In this document: in pieces, positions 1 to 8,410 of the stretch
How positions within the stretch are numbered: position 1 is the stretch's first letter
How the letters are laid out: each line of letters begins with the position of its first letter
From: an uncultured Ruminococcus sp.
Lineage (GTDB): Bacteria > Bacillota > Clostridia > Oscillospirales > Acutalibacteraceae
DNA length: 47,068 nucleotides
Reading direction: 5' to 3'
NCBI GenBank assembly: GCA_905234015.1
Contig: CAJOFK010000025.1
Coordinates: 1 to 47,068, forward strand
Made by a program: the position numbers and the translations under genes
Notes under the pieces: generated by a model
What the model was told of the DNA's origin: nothing
The model's database searches: none
Seen by the model: only the letters and a program-made list of their open reading frames with translations

Positions 1-435
1 CTTATCTTCGCCGCCGTCTACGAGGTTGTTCCAGATAATCTTCGGAACATCTTCGGGAACTGCAGCCTTAAAGATGTTAGCGTCAGCAGCTTCTGTCTCT
101 TTTACACCATATCCCGGCCAAGCGTTGGACTGCTTGCCCTGATAGTCGGAGCAGTTATAGGAACCGTCCCACCAGTAGATACCTGCTGTACAGGAAGCGA
201 GGTCTTTGCCGTCATAGTTATCGTTATACTCGTTTCTCCACTCAGTAGGCATATAGAAGTAATAAGTCTTCGTATTTACCTGCTTTTCAGGATCAGCGTT
301 AACGATCTGAGTTACATCGTATCTGCGAATTTCGTCTCCTGCGTTAGCAGAAGCGGATACTGTAGCGATTACTGCCATTGAAGCAACAATGCAAACAGCA
401 AGAATTAAGCTTAATGTTTTCTTTAACGTTTTCAT
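1..435 (-). CDS. Secreted protein, possible starch-binding module (C-terminus outside window)
   Basis: Partial gene: 145 codons are visible and the reading frame runs off the left edge. It starts at ATG 435, with TAGGAGG about 7 nt upstream. The first 30 or so residues form a signal peptide (basic MKTLKK, hydrophobic core, ASA cleavage-type motif), so the product is exported. After it come aromatic-rich stretches (KTYYFYMPTEW, AGIYWWDG, AWPGYG, KIIWNN). Their order and spacing (W-G, then WPG, then II-N-N) resemble CBM25/26 starch-binding modules, which would suit a starch- and glycogen-using organism. That is inference from a short piece. No catalytic domain can be seen, so it could be the N-terminus of an amylase, an adhesin or a scaffold protein. 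Confidence 0.6.
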   Translation of the reverse strand, partial: MKTLKKTLSLILAVCIVASMAVIATVSASANAGDEIRRYDVTQIVNADPEKQVNTKTYYFYMPTEWRNEYNDNYDGKDLASCTAGIYWWDGSYNCSDYQGKQSNAWPGYGVKETEAADANIFKAAVPEDVPKIIWNNLVDGGEDK

Positions 436-489
436 TAATTTTTCCTCCTAAATGAAATTTTCCGCAGTAGCGGATTTAAGCTTATACAT

Positions 490-518
490 ATTATAAATGA
501 AAAACAAAATATTTTCAA
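490..518 (-). promoter_or_regulatory. Sigma-A-type promoter of the exported protein gene
   Basis: On the minus strand TTGAAA (513-518), a 17-nt spacer and TATAAT (490-495) lie about 55 nt upstream of the start at 435. The leader contains a small TCCGC/GCGGA hairpin (463-475). Near-consensus boxes and exact spacing make this a convincing promoter. Confidence 0.75.
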
Positions 519-645
519 GCAGTTTTTATAAAAAAATCAAAATTATTGTAATAAGCAAATCTTTCCAAATACAATTGTGAAATAATATGAATAAAAAACA
601 TCGGGCTGAAGTTTAAAAGCGCGGGTTATATACGGGGATTAGCGC

Positions 646-674
646 TTGACAACAATCCCCTTTTTTATTATTAT
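646..674 (+). promoter_or_regulatory. Sigma-A-type promoter of glyS
   Basis: TTGACA (646-651), 17-nt spacer, TATTAT (669-674). Transcription should begin near 681, giving a leader of about 35 nt. This rules out the upstream in-frame TTG at 646 as a start codon, because it is the -35 box itself. Confidence 0.8.
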
Positions 675-714
675 ATTTATTGTATGTAATTTTAATAAGA
701 AACGAGGGTTTTCT

Positions 715-2091
715 TTGGACAATAACAAGAAAAATATGGAAAGCATTGTAGCTCTCTGCAAGGGCAGAGGATTTGTATACCCGGGCTCCGAAATTTACGG
801 CGGACTCGCAAACACCTGGGATTACGGCCCGCTCGGCGTTGAGCTTAAAAACAACATCAAAAAAGCGTGGCTCAAGAAGTTCGTTCAGGAGAATAAGCTG
901 AACGTCGGACTCGACTCCGCTATTCTTATGAATCCCCAGACCTGGGTAGCCTCCGGCCACCTCGGCGGATTCTCCGACCCGCTTATGGACTGCCGCGAAT
1001 GTAAAACACGCCACAGAGCCGATAACCTTATTGAGGACTTTGACGGCACTAACGTTGCGGGCTGGTCAAACGAGCAGATGACTGACTATATTAATGAAAA
1101 GGGAATTTGCTGCCCCAACTGCGGAAAGCACAACTTCACCGATATCCGTCAGTTTAACCTTATGTTCAAGACCTTCCAGGGCGTTACCGAGGACACTAAA
1201 AACGAGCTTTATCTCCGTCCCGAGACCGCTCAGGGTATTTTCGTAAACTTCGCGAATATTCAGAGAACGAGCCGCAAAAAGGTTCCGTTCGGCGTAGCTC
1301 AGATAGGTAAGAGCTTCAGAAATGAAATCACCCCCGGAAACTTTATTTTCCGCGTAAGAGAGTTTGAGCAGATGGAGCTTGAGTTCTTCTGCAAGCCCGG
1401 CACCGACCTTGAGTGGTTTGATTACTGGAGAAGCTTCTGCCGCGACTGGCTTTATTCCTTAAATATCAAGGAGGAGAACCTCAGACTTCGCGACCACGAT
1501 AAGGAGGAGCTCTGCTTCTACAGCAAGGCGACTACCGATTTCGAGTACCTCTTCCCCTTCGGATGGGGCGAGCTGTGGGGCGTTGCGGACAGAACCGACT
1601 ACGACCTTACCCAGCATATCAACACCAGCGGAAAGTCGCTTGAATACTTTGACCCGCAGACTAACGAGAAGTACATTCCCTACGTTATTGAGCCCTCCCT
1701 CGGCGTAGAAAGACTTTTCCTCGCGATTATGACCGAGGCTTACGATGAGGAGGAAATCAACGAGAAGGATAAGAGAACCGTTCTCAGACTTCACCCCGCT
1801 CTCGCGCCGTTTAAGGCAGCCGTACTTCCGCTCTCAAAGAAGCTCGGCGATAAGGCAGGCGAGGTATTTGACACTCTCGCTAAAGACTTTATGGTTGATT
1901 ACGACGACGCCGGCTCAATCGGCAAGCGTTACCGCCGTCAGGATGAAATCGGAACTCCGATTTGTATCACCTACGACTTTGACAGCTTAGAGGACAACTG
2001 CGTAACAGTCCGCAACCGCGACACTATGGAGCAGGAAAGAGTTGCTATCGATAAGCTCAGCGATTATATAGCGGAGCTCGTAAAGTTTTAA
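715..2091 (+). CDS. glyS: Glycyl-tRNA synthetase, single-chain homodimeric type
   Basis: Charges tRNA-Gly with glycine in the cytoplasm. This is a class II synthetase of the single-polypeptide (alpha2) type, 458 aa, the usual length for bacterial members, not the split GlyQ/GlyS type. Visible signatures are the N-terminal [14 protein letters not shown], motif 2 around [21 protein letters not shown], a CRECK...CPNCG zinc-binding insert, motif 3 with EPSLGVERL, and a C-terminal anticodon-binding domain (PFKAAVLPL to [10 protein letters not shown]). The chosen start is TTG 715, because GAGGG (704-708) sits 6 nt upstream and the first ATG (736) has no ribosome site. It has its own promoter and stands alone. 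No T-box leader is seen, since the leader is too short. Confidence 0.95.
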   Translation: MDNNKKNMESIVALCKGRGFVYPGSEIYGGLANTWDYGPLGVELKNNIKKAWLKKFVQENKLNVGLDSAILMNPQTWVASGHLGGFSDPLMDCRECKTRHRADNLIEDFDGTNVAGWSNEQMTDYINEKGICCPNCGKHNFTDIRQFNLMFKTFQGVTEDTKNELYLRPETAQGIFVNFANIQRTSRKKVPFGVAQIGKSFRNEITPGNFIFRVREFEQMELEFFCKPGTDLEWFDYWRSFCRDWLYSLNIKEENLRLRDHDKEELCFYSKATTDFEYLFPFGWGELWGVADRTDYDLTQHINTSGKSLEYFDPQTNEKYIPYVIEPSLGVERLFLAIMTEAYDEEEINEKDKRTVLRLHPALAPFKAAVLPLSKKLGDKAGEVFDTLAKDFMVDYDDAGSIGKRYRRQDEIGTPICITYDFDSLEDNCVTVRNRDTMEQERVAIDKLSDYIAELVKF

Positions 2092-2103
2092 TAATCCTAA
2101 TGA

Positions 2104-2238
2104 CAAGAAAGCGTGCGCACCAAAGTGCGTGCGCTTTCTTCAGCCATCGCTCGTGTGCACGCAGGGCGCAACTGAGCGGGAAATATAAAATGTTTTTTAT
2201 TTTATTAAGGAACGCAGTTTCTTATAAAGTAAAAAAGC
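2104..2238. repeat. Structured intergenic repeat, copy 1
   Basis: This segment after glyS is nearly the same as 25287-25403. Both copies start CAAGAAAGCGTGCGCACC, share CATCGCTCGTG-GCACGCAGGGCGCAACTGAGCGGGAAATATAAAATG (written here with one variable base) and end CTTATAAAGTAAAAAAGC, followed by a terminator. The arms GCGTGCGCAC (2111-2120) and GTGTGCACGC (2153-2162) form a hairpin; the one base that differs between copies keeps a G-U pair. This copy has an extra 18 or so nt in the A/T part. No coding potential was seen. It may be a mobile palindromic element or a structured RNA. Confidence 0.75.
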
Positions 2239-2263
2239 GTCAGTATGGTTTTTCATACTGACG
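2238..2263. terminator. Bidirectional terminator between glyS and the HxxQDxxxH gene
   Basis: Stem CGTCAGTATG / CATACTGACG with a six-base T-rich loop, flanked by AAAAAA on the left and TTTTATTT on the right, so it can stop transcription from both sides. The stem overlaps the last four codons and stop of the minus-strand gene ending at 2253. Confidence 0.85.
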
Positions 2264-3059
2264 TTTTATTTATTTCACATCCATATTCTTTATAAGCTAT
2301 TGTCCAGAATTTTTTTCGGCTGAGCAGCCCTTTAGTTCTTTTATAGAATTTTACTGAGCCTGTCGGTTCGGCAGTCAGGGAATCTATTTCCCGATTGCTT
2401 TTCCACATTTCGCTGAGCGCGGAAGTCAGCCTGCACGCCGCGTTATAGCGCCAGCTCATAACGCGGATATTATCCTCAATATCGTTATTGCTTACACCGA
2501 TAAGCTCATCAACCTCGTAAACAGGTATGTTCTTATACTCCGATACGGGAATAAAGCCCTCGAAAAAGTAATAATTATTCCGCGCGCAAAATAAATCCAC
2601 CCGCACAGCATGAGCGAAATAGTCCTGAACGGTATGAAGCGCAAGCCCCAGCAGCGCATAAGCCTGAAAAGCGGGAGCCTTATTATTAATCAGGCTTAAA
2701 AAATCGTTTTGCGCCCTGAGCGTTTTTTCGGGATTCGTTTTATTATTATACTTTAAAAAGTCAACCGAAGTTTTTCCCTCTTCACCGCCGAACGTAAATT
2801 CAAGCGGTTCGTCGGAGAGCTTAGCCTTAAGCGCTAGGTTATAGAGCTTTCTTCCGATTGATAACGCGTTATTTCTCGCGTGAAACGGAGCGCTGTAAAA
2901 GCGGCTGCTTTTACACGGATATTTATCCGCTTTCTTCGACCACTTCCTCACAGGCGCAAATTTCTTACCGCCGAAGCCGTTTTTTTCGCAAATCTTCGGG
3001 TGAGTTGTAGTCGGAAACAAACTGTCAAAATCAAATTTCATATTAAGTATCGAAAACAT
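2253..3059 (-). CDS. Putative zinc-dependent phospholipase-C-fold protein
   Basis: Unrecognised family; 268 aa, or 262 aa if the in-frame ATG at 3041 is used. Neither start has a clear ribosome site, and ATG 3059 lies directly next to the terminator stem of the upstream gene. The visible clue is ALHTVQDYFAHAVRVD in the middle of the protein. H-x-x-Q-D-x-x-x-H spacing of this kind is used for metal binding in zinc-dependent phospholipase C/S1-P1-type helical proteins. The region before it (residues 55-85) carries another conserved-looking HARNNALSIGRKLYNLAL stretch. There is no signal peptide, so it is probably cytoplasmic. Function is inferred only from the motif. Confidence 0.5.
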   Translation of the reverse strand: MFSILNMKFDFDSLFPTTTHPKICEKNGFGGKKFAPVRKWSKKADKYPCKSSRFYSAPFHARNNALSIGRKLYNLALKAKLSDEPLEFTFGGEEGKTSVDFLKYNNKTNPEKTLRAQNDFLSLINNKAPAFQAYALLGLALHTVQDYFAHAVRVDLFCARNNYYFFEGFIPVSEYKNIPVYEVDELIGVSNNDIEDNIRVMSWRYNAACRLTSALSEMWKSNREIDSLTAEPTGSVKFYKRTKGLLSRKKFWTIAYKEYGCEINKTSV

Positions 3060-3060
3060 A

Positions 3061-3084
3061 AAGGGCTTGACGACGCAAGCCCTT
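3061..3084 (-). terminator. Terminator after the P-loop gene
   Basis: Stem AAGGGCTTG / CAAGCCCTT with a 6-nt loop, read on the minus strand and followed by a short T-rich tail. It separates the pgi/P-loop unit from the next gene, whose first possible start codon lies right after the stem. Confidence 0.75.
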
Positions 3085-3101
3085 TTCCTGTTATTAAATT
3101 T

Positions 3102-3518
3102 TTATAACTTCTCACAAACAGCGTTAATCTCGCTCGGGATATCCTCCTCGGAAGCGGAGATAAGAACTACGAAGTCAGCGCCTGAGTTCTCGCTTAAGTC
3201 CTGAAGCTTCTTTGTGAAGCCGTCGAGACCGCCTACAGCTTCGGGACAAATCTTGAATGTAGAGTCGATAAGAATATCGGTAACATCATAGTTACCCGCG
3301 CAAATTCCGCTTAAAAAGCCGAACAGCATATCATAGCCTTTTATCTGATACTGGTCGGTATCAATAAGACGAGCCTTTGAGGTAATATCATAGGTAAGCT
3401 TAGCTCCCTTTTCAATAACTACTACGTTACCCTGAGAAGCGGCAACCGCCTCGTTAGCGAGCTGGATAAGCTTTTTTGTTTTTCCTGAACCTTTTTTTCC
3501 GATAAGTAAAGTAACCAT
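3102..3518 (-). CDS. Small P-loop NTPase of unknown role
   Basis: A 138-aa cytoplasmic protein with a Walker A motif GKKGSGKT at residues 7-14 and a probable Walker B strand DVTDILIDST near residue 80. The rest looks like a compact RecA- or kinase-like alpha/beta fold. It has no extra domain, transmembrane segment or partner-binding motif that I recognise. The start at ATG 3518 is well supported by TAAGGAGG. It lies 32 nt downstream of pgi on the same strand and ends before a terminator, so the two are probably cotranscribed. A kinase-like or signalling ATPase is possible, but the substrate cannot be read from the sequence. Confidence 0.75.
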   Translation of the reverse strand: MVTLLIGKKGSGKTKKLIQLANEAVAASQGNVVVIEKGAKLTYDITSKARLIDTDQYQIKGYDMLFGFLSGICAGNYDVTDILIDSTFKICPEAVGGLDGFTKKLQDLSENSGADFVVLISASEEDIPSEINAVCEKL

Positions 3519-3550
3519 ACTTTTACTCCTCCTTATGTTTTTTCTTGAAA

Positions 3551-4888
3551 TTACTTTAATCTCGCTTCGAGCTCCGCCTTAGCGTCCTCATAACCGGGCT
3601 TGCCGAGTAAAGCGAACATATTCTTCTTATAGCTTTCTACGCCGGGCTGGTTAAACGGATTTACTCCGAGCACATAACCCGAGATTGCGCAAGCCTTCTC
3701 AAGGAAGTAGATGAGGTAGCCTAAGTTTGCCTCGTCCATTTCCTCAACGTCAAGAACAACATTCGGAACGCCGCCGTCGTTATGAGCGAGAACGGTTCCC
3801 TCGAACGCCTTCTGATTTACGAAGCCCATAGTTTTTCCGGTAAGGAAGTTAAGACCGTCCACGTTGGTCGGATCCTCGCCGAGAGTAATTTCTTTTTTAC
3901 ATTTATCAAATAGAACAACAGTCTCAAAGAGATTACGTCTGCCGTCCTGAATGTACTGACCGAGAGAGTGAAGGTCGGTTGAGAATATAACGCTCGCCGG
4001 GAAGATACCCTTCTTATCCTTACCCTCAGACTCGCCGTAGAGCTGCTTAAACCACTCGTTCATAAGAGTATAAGCAGGCTCGTAGCTAACCATAATCTCG
4101 GTTGTATAGCCCTTATTGTAAAGGATATTTCTTATTGCGGCGTATTTATAACAGTCGTTCGAATAAAGGTCGTCGTTATTAAACTCATCCTGAGCCTTTT
4201 TAGCGCCTGCCATAAGAGCGTCGATATCTGCTCCCGCTACGGCAATCGGAAGAAGTCCTACCGCTGTGAGTACGGAATAACGTCCGCCTACGTCGTCGGG
4301 AACTACGAAGGTCTCGTAGCCTTCCTTATCGGCAAGCTGCTTTAAGGTACCGCGCGCCTTATCGGTAGTACAGAAGATACGCTCGCGGGCGCCGTCCTTA
4401 CCGTACTTTTTCTCGAGCATATCGCGGAAAACTCTGAACGCGATAGCCGGCTCGGTGGTGGTACCGGATTTTGAAATCATATTGATGGAAACGTCCTTGC
4501 CCTCGCAAAGCTCGATAATATCAGCTAAGGCCGAGGAGCTTATTGAATTGCCGGTAAAGTAAATCTGCGGAGTATCCTTGCACAGCGCGTTGTAATTCGG
4601 AGAGGTTAAAAACTCGATAGCCGCTCTCGCGCCGAGGTAGGAGCCGCCGATACCGATTACTACGAATACGTCGGTATTCTTTTTAATCTTTTCCGCAGCC
4701 TTTTTAATACGGTCAAATTCTTCCTTATCGTAATTTGTAGGAAGGTCTACCCAACCGATAAAATCGTTGCCGAGTCCCGTTCCGTCGTGGAGAGCCTTAT
4801 GGGCGGACTTTACCTGAGCCTCAATACCCTTAAACTCATCCTCGCCTACAAAACCGTTAAGATATTTGTCAATTAATTTAGTTGACAT
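3551..4888 (-). CDS. pgi: Glucose-6-phosphate isomerase
   Basis: Interconverts glucose 6-phosphate and fructose 6-phosphate, linking glycolysis with the glucose phosphates used for glycogen synthesis elsewhere in the window. 445 aa, the normal length for the Bacillus-type enzyme. Visible family features are [17 protein letters not shown], the sugar-phosphate site [16 protein letters not shown], a [18 protein letters not shown] stretch, and [12 protein letters not shown] near the end. The start is ATG 4888, because AGGAGG lies just before it; an in-frame TTG at 4906 precedes that ribosome site and is discarded. It has its own promoter and is followed by the P-loop gene. Confidence 0.96.
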   Translation of the reverse strand: MSTKLIDKYLNGFVGEDEFKGIEAQVKSAHKALHDGTGLGNDFIGWVDLPTNYDKEEFDRIKKAAEKIKKNTDVFVVIGIGGSYLGARAAIEFLTSPNYNALCKDTPQIYFTGNSISSSALADIIELCEGKDVSINMISKSGTTTEPAIAFRVFRDMLEKKYGKDGARERIFCTTDKARGTLKQLADKEGYETFVVPDDVGGRYSVLTAVGLLPIAVAGADIDALMAGAKKAQDEFNNDDLYSNDCYKYAAIRNILYNKGYTTEIMVSYEPAYTLMNEWFKQLYGESEGKDKKGIFPASVIFSTDLHSLGQYIQDGRRNLFETVVLFDKCKKEITLGEDPTNVDGLNFLTGKTMGFVNQKAFEGTVLAHNDGGVPNVVLDVEEMDEANLGYLIYFLEKACAISGYVLGVNPFNQPGVESYKKNMFALLGKPGYEDAKAELEARLK

Positions 4889-4943
4889 TGAATTACCTCC
4901 TGACAAATAATATAGTTACTCATATTTGCATATTGATAGGTAT

Positions 4944-4972
4944 ATTTTAGCACAAAACGGTATTGTATGCAA
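4944..4972 (-). promoter_or_regulatory. Sigma-A-type promoter of pgi
   Basis: Minus strand TTGCAT (4967-4972), 17-nt spacer, TAAAAT (4944-4949) preceded by TGC, an extended -10. The leader is about 50 nt. Confidence 0.75.
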
Positions 4973-5027
4973 CATTATTTTATATAAATTTTAATCAAAA
5001 AAAATATATATTGTTTTTTAGGGTTAA

Positions 5028-6167
5028 TTACCAACTAAGCATAGCTTTATAAACTGCCGAAGTTACCGAGGAAAACGTCATCTTCTCTATCGTATTTTTA
5101 GCGGTGATTTTGCAGGTTTTTAATAATTCTTTTCCGGAATAATAATTAACCTCGCCGACGACGTCTCCCGCCTTTACGGGAAGCTCAATTTCCTTTTTAA
5201 TCCTGCATTCGGTTAAAAACTTCTCCCCTGCCATCCGGCTCACTATCATTGTGCCGGGCTTTTCGCACCTTAAATAGAGCGTATCGCTCATACCGCCCTT
5301 TACCTTAACGCTGCCCTCAGCCTTTTTCGGGAGCGTGAGGTTTTTTACCGTATAATCGGCGAAGCCGTAATCGAGCAGGGCGGCGCTGTCGGCAAAACGC
5401 GCGGTACCGCTGTCGCACCCGAGTACAACGGCGATAAGCTTAAGCCCGTCGCGCTCGGCGGTTGCGCTCATACAGCAGCCCGCCTCGTCGGTTGTGCCGG
5501 TTTTAAGCCCTGTGATCCCGTTATACGTTTTTAAAAGCTTATTTGTATTTACGAGCTGGGTTTTTCCGCCGCGGAGATTTTCAATCCATATCTTCGTATA
5601 GTCAAAAATCTTTTTATGCTTCACGAGCTCGGCGGACATCAGCGCAACGTCGTAAGCCGAGGTAAGATGACCTTCCTCGTCAAGTCCGTTGCAGTTTTTA
5701 AACTCCGTATCCTTCATTCCGAGCTCTTTAGCGCGTTTATTCATCTCGGCGACAAAGGTTTTTTCGCTTCCGCAGATCGCCTCGGCGAGCACTACCGCGG
5801 CGTCGTTGGCGGAGGCTACGGCAGTAGCTTTAATAAGGTCGTCAACAGACATAACCTCGCCCTCCTCGAGCCAGATATCGGAGCCGCCCATTGACGCGGC
5901 GTGAGCCGATGCAGTAAGCTCGTCGGAAAGCTTAAGCTTACCGCTGTCGAGAGCTTCCATAACGAGCAGTAAGGTCATCACCTTCGTAACGGAAGCACAG
6001 GCGCGTTTTTCGTGCGGATTTTTCTCTGAAAGAATTTTACAGCTATCAGCTTCGATAAGCACAGCGGACGGCGCGCTGACGTCGACCTTACTTTCAGCGT
6101 GCGATACAACCGGAACAGCCCCTAAAATCAGTATACACGAAAACAGCGCAATTAATCTTCTTAACAT
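5028..6167 (-). CDS. D-alanyl-D-alanine carboxypeptidase, DacF/DacB type
   Basis: Low-molecular-weight penicillin-binding protein that trims the terminal D-Ala from peptidoglycan stem peptides outside the membrane. 379 aa with an N-terminal signal peptide (LIALFSCILILGAVPVVSHA). All three active-site motifs of the S11 family are present: S59-V-T-K62, S119-A-N121 and K221-T-G. A C-terminal beta-rich domain of PBP5 type follows from about residue 270, ending in an amphipathic segment that may bind the membrane. Clostridia and Bacillus use several paralogs, some for the spore cortex; which one this is cannot be decided from sequence alone. ATG 6167 follows GAGGTG. It is the last gene of the minus-strand group from 8379. 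Confidence 0.9.
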   Translation of the reverse strand: MLRRLIALFSCILILGAVPVVSHAESKVDVSAPSAVLIEADSCKILSEKNPHEKRACASVTKVMTLLLVMEALDSGKLKLSDELTASAHAASMGGSDIWLEEGEVMSVDDLIKATAVASANDAAVVLAEAICGSEKTFVAEMNKRAKELGMKDTEFKNCNGLDEEGHLTSAYDVALMSAELVKHKKIFDYTKIWIENLRGGKTQLVNTNKLLKTYNGITGLKTGTTDEAGCCMSATAERDGLKLIAVVLGCDSGTARFADSAALLDYGFADYTVKNLTLPKKAEGSVKVKGGMSDTLYLRCEKPGTMIVSRMAGEKFLTECRIKKEIELPVKAGDVVGEVNYYSGKELLKTCKITAKNTIEKMTFSSVTSAVYKAMLSW

Positions 6168-6219
6168 AAAAACACCTCGTTCAAAAATATGAACAAGGCG
6201 TTATGAATATTCTCTTTTA

Positions 6220-6687
6220 TTATAAAATCAGGCACACGCTGTGCGCGGAGATTCCCTCGCCCGAGCCGGTAAATCCGAGCTTTTCCTCGGTAGTCGCCTT
6301 AACGCTCACCTGACTTACGTCAATTTTGCAGGCGGCGGCGATATTCCCGCGCATAGAAACTATATAGTCCTTGAGCTTAGGCTTCTGAGCGATAACGGTC
6401 GAGTCGATATTTCCGATTTTATAGCCGTTTTCGCCGAGCACACGGCAGACCTCCTTAAGCAGGAGGATACTGTCTGCGCCCTTAAAGCGCTCGTCCGTAT
6501 CGGGAAAGAGCTTGCCGATATCGCCGAGAGCCGCCGCGCCGAGCAGGGCGTCCATTATTGCGTGGAGCAATACGTCGGCGTCGCTGTGGCCGAGCAGTCC
6601 TTTCTCGTACGGGATATCAACCCCTCCGAGTATCAGCTTTCTTCCCTCTACCAGTTTATGTACATCATATCCGTGACCAATACGCAT
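6220..6687 (-). CDS. ispF: 2-C-methyl-D-erythritol 2,4-cyclodiphosphate synthase
   Basis: Fifth enzyme of the MEP isoprenoid pathway; it cyclises CDP-ME 2-phosphate to MEcPP and releases CMP. 155 aa, full length. The zinc ligands D8 and H10 (RIGHGYDVH) and H42 ([15 protein letters not shown]) are present, as are the [10 protein letters not shown] loop and the C-terminal [19 protein letters not shown] signature. AAAGGA precedes ATG 6687. ispD lies upstream on the same strand, but the two are separated by the four-helix-bundle cassette at 6716-7182; an ispD-ispF pair would otherwise be adjacent. Confidence 0.97.
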   Translation of the reverse strand: MRIGHGYDVHKLVEGRKLILGGVDIPYEKGLLGHSDADVLLHAIMDALLGAAALGDIGKLFPDTDERFKGADSILLLKEVCRVLGENGYKIGNIDSTVIAQKPKLKDYIVSMRGNIAAACKIDVSQVSVKATTEEKLGFTGSGEGISAHSVCLIL

Positions 6688-6715
6688 TTTCTCAATCCTT
6701 TCGAAAATAGTTTTT

Positions 6716-7182
6716 AGTTCTCAGTTCTCGGTTCTCAGTTATTGTTACAAAAACCGTTTCTGAAAAAACAAAAATTTATTCATCCCTTAACGACTCAATA
6801 AGCTTTGTAATCATTTTGCCGATTTCCGCAAGCAACTCCATAACAGGCTTTACTTGTTCCTTTTTCAACAAATTAAGCCTTAAACAAATATAGCATTGTG
6901 TTTGAAGCTCAGCTTTTGAACCTTTCGCAATATACAGAAAGTTTATAAATTCTTTTGTTGAATTTCTCTGTTGCCCCTCGGCAATATTTGACGGAATAGA
7001 AATAGCCGCCCGACGCATTTGGGTTGAGAGCACATAGCGTTCATCATCAGGAAACAGCTTTACCATCTCATATACTTGTTCTGTCAAATCAATAGATTTC
7101 TGCCAAACAATCAGGTCTTTATAACTTTTATTTTCCATATAAATCTTTCCTTATCCGTTCTGAGAACTGAGAACTGAGAACT
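6716..7182. mobile_element. IVP-type cassette with 23-bp terminal inverted repeats
   Basis: The four-helix-bundle gene is framed by inverted copies of a 23-nt sequence: 6716-6738 and 7160-7182 are reverse complements with a single mismatch. Each arm is itself made of three tandem AGTTCTC-type units. The right arm ends inside the stop codon of ispD, and the left arm starts 28 nt upstream of ispF. Genes of the S23/IVP family are known as intervening sequences in 23S rRNA with flanking inverted repeats. Here the same architecture sits in a protein-coding operon, so I read it as an inserted cassette. No transposase is present. Confidence 0.65.
6776..7138 (-). CDS. Four-helix bundle protein, S23/IVP family
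   Basis: 120 aa, entirely helical by composition, matching the 23S rRNA intervening-sequence protein (four-helix bundle) family: start YKDLIVWQKSIDLTEQVY, then PDDERYVLSTQMRRAAISIP, then SNIAEGQQR and an FLYIAKGSKAELQTQ helix. Family members form pentamers and are often found near diversity-generating retroelements (Avd) or inside 23S rRNA genes. Neither a reverse transcriptase nor an rRNA gene is present here. The molecular function is not known for stand-alone members. AAGGAAAG supports ATG 7138. It is more A/T-rich than its ispD and ispF neighbours, which fits later insertion. Confidence 0.88.
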   Translation of the reverse strand: MENKSYKDLIVWQKSIDLTEQVYEMVKLFPDDERYVLSTQMRRAAISIPSNIAEGQQRNSTKEFINFLYIAKGSKAELQTQCYICLRLNLLKKEQVKPVMELLAEIGKMITKLIESLRDE

Positions 7183-7876
7183 ACATACTTAAAATCGCTT
7201 CAGCGATTCTTATATCATTCTGCGTGGTTAACTTGATATTCGTTTCACTGCCGATGACGATATTAACCGTTTCGCCTATATTCTCAACAAGCTTACAGTC
7301 GTCGGTAACGGGCTGTTTATTCTTTTCGGCATAGTCAAGGGCTTTAAGGTACAGCTCTTTCTCAAAAACCTGAGGCGTCTGAACCGCACGAAGCATACTT
7401 CTTTCGGGAGTTGAAATAATCTCGTTCTTCTCGTTTACGACCTTAATCGTGTCGGTAACGAGAGTTCCGAGCGCCGCCGCGCGCGTTTTCACCGCTTTAT
7501 CAACAACCATTTTTATATCATCCGCGCTGATAAGGGGACGTGCGCCGTCATGAACAGCGAAATGAGTAGTCCTTTCGTCGCATAAAGCGGCTCCGTTGCG
7601 AACGCTGTCGGAACGTTCCGCTCCGCCCGAAGCAAGCGCTTTCACCTTACTGTATCCGCGCCCGCGGATTATCCTCTCGATTTCGGCGCGGTCGCAGTCA
7701 CGGCATACCACGACAACGCTGTCAATAACCTCACAGCTCTCAAACGCTCTCAGCGTGTGAGATATTACGGGCTCACCATTTAGTTTAATAAACTGCTTGC
7801 TGATTTCGAGCCCCATTCTCGTCGAATTTCCGGCGGCAACAATTACCGCGCTTACAAATACCTTACCCATAATCAC
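7181..7876 (-). CDS. ispD: 2-C-methyl-D-erythritol 4-phosphate cytidylyltransferase
   Basis: Third enzyme of the MEP pathway; it joins CTP and MEP to give CDP-ME. 231 aa from GTG 7876, or 229 aa from ATG 7870; both overlap or abut the stop of the upstream gene, so translation is likely coupled. The nucleotide-binding signature SAVIVAAGNSTRMG, the HDGARPLIS motif, the VTDTIKVV segment and RAVQTPQVF are all present, as is the TDDCKLVE region near the end. The last codon and TAG stop abut the right arm of the inverted-repeat cassette, which contributes two bases of the stop. Confidence 0.96.
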   Translation of the reverse strand: MIMGKVFVSAVIVAAGNSTRMGLEISKQFIKLNGEPVISHTLRAFESCEVIDSVVVVCRDCDRAEIERIIRGRGYSKVKALASGGAERSDSVRNGAALCDERTTHFAVHDGARPLISADDIKMVVDKAVKTRAAALGTLVTDTIKVVNEKNEIISTPERSMLRAVQTPQVFEKELYLKALDYAEKNKQPVTDDCKLVENIGETVNIVIGSETNIKLTTQNDIRIAEAILSM

Positions 7877-8379
7877 GAGAACAGCGACTTAATAAAAGCC
7901 GTGATATAGTCGGTTCCGTAAATGACAACCGCTATAAGTATGATAAAAAGAATTGCCGAAAGCACCCTTACGGTAGTTCTCTTTGAGCGCGACATACTCT
8001 CGAATTCCTCTACGGTCTCCGCGAGCTTTTCGTCCTCAATAATTTCCTCGCCCTCAAGCTTAATCGCGCCGATACCTACGGCTACGTCGTAAGCCTTTTC
8101 GTAAAGCTCATACGGCACGAGTATATCGAAGCTGTCGAAATCCGAACCCGTAACGAGCTGAGAATTTGCGCTCACCATATGGCGCGTGTATACGCTCGGA
8201 ATACCGCTGTCCGTAAGAGCCGCCTGAACGCGGTCGCGCTCGATTACGTCTCCGGAGCAAAGATAAACGGAGGTAGTTTCGTCCTCAATAGTTTTAAGCG
8301 CCTTGCCCTTACACTCGGAACAGGCACAGTTCATAATCTCGTCGTTATATAGTTTTTTGCATTTAGGACAGTATTTCAT
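7873..8379 (-). CDS. Zinc-ribbon membrane protein with DUF2007-like domain
   Basis: 168 aa in three parts. Residues 1-25 hold a zinc ribbon (CPKC...CACSEC). Residues 35-105 look like the DUF2007/'putative signal transducing protein' fold: YLCSGDVIERDRVQAALTDS, then an 'IPSVYTR' strand and a second strand with LVPYELYEKAYDV. Residues 140-165 form one transmembrane helix near the C-terminus. The topology suggests a cytoplasmic sensor tethered to the membrane. The function is unknown. It heads the ispD/ispF/dacF group, has a strong AAGGAGG site, and overlaps the ispD start. Confidence 0.7.
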   Translation of the reverse strand: MKYCPKCKKLYNDEIMNCACSECKGKALKTIEDETTSVYLCSGDVIERDRVQAALTDSGIPSVYTRHMVSANSQLVTGSDFDSFDILVPYELYEKAYDVAVGIGAIKLEGEEIIEDEKLAETVEEFESMSRSKRTTVRVLSAILFIILIAVVIYGTDYITAFIKSLFS

Positions 8380-8410
8380 AGATCAGTCCTCCTTGTTATT
8401 TTCAAGACTA

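Noticed and set aside
646-714. N-terminal extension of glyS from TTG 646
   Set aside because: The TTG is the first half of a TTGACA -35 box with a matching -10; the extension is hydrophobic and not part of GlyRS.
613-1014. Minus-strand frame opposite the start of glyS
   Set aside because: It overlaps a certain gene and its promoter, and has no ribosome site or recognisable domain.
6776-7138. Accessory variability determinant (Avd) of a diversity-generating retroelement
   Set aside because: The protein family overlaps with Avd, but no reverse transcriptase, template repeat or variable repeat is present in the window.
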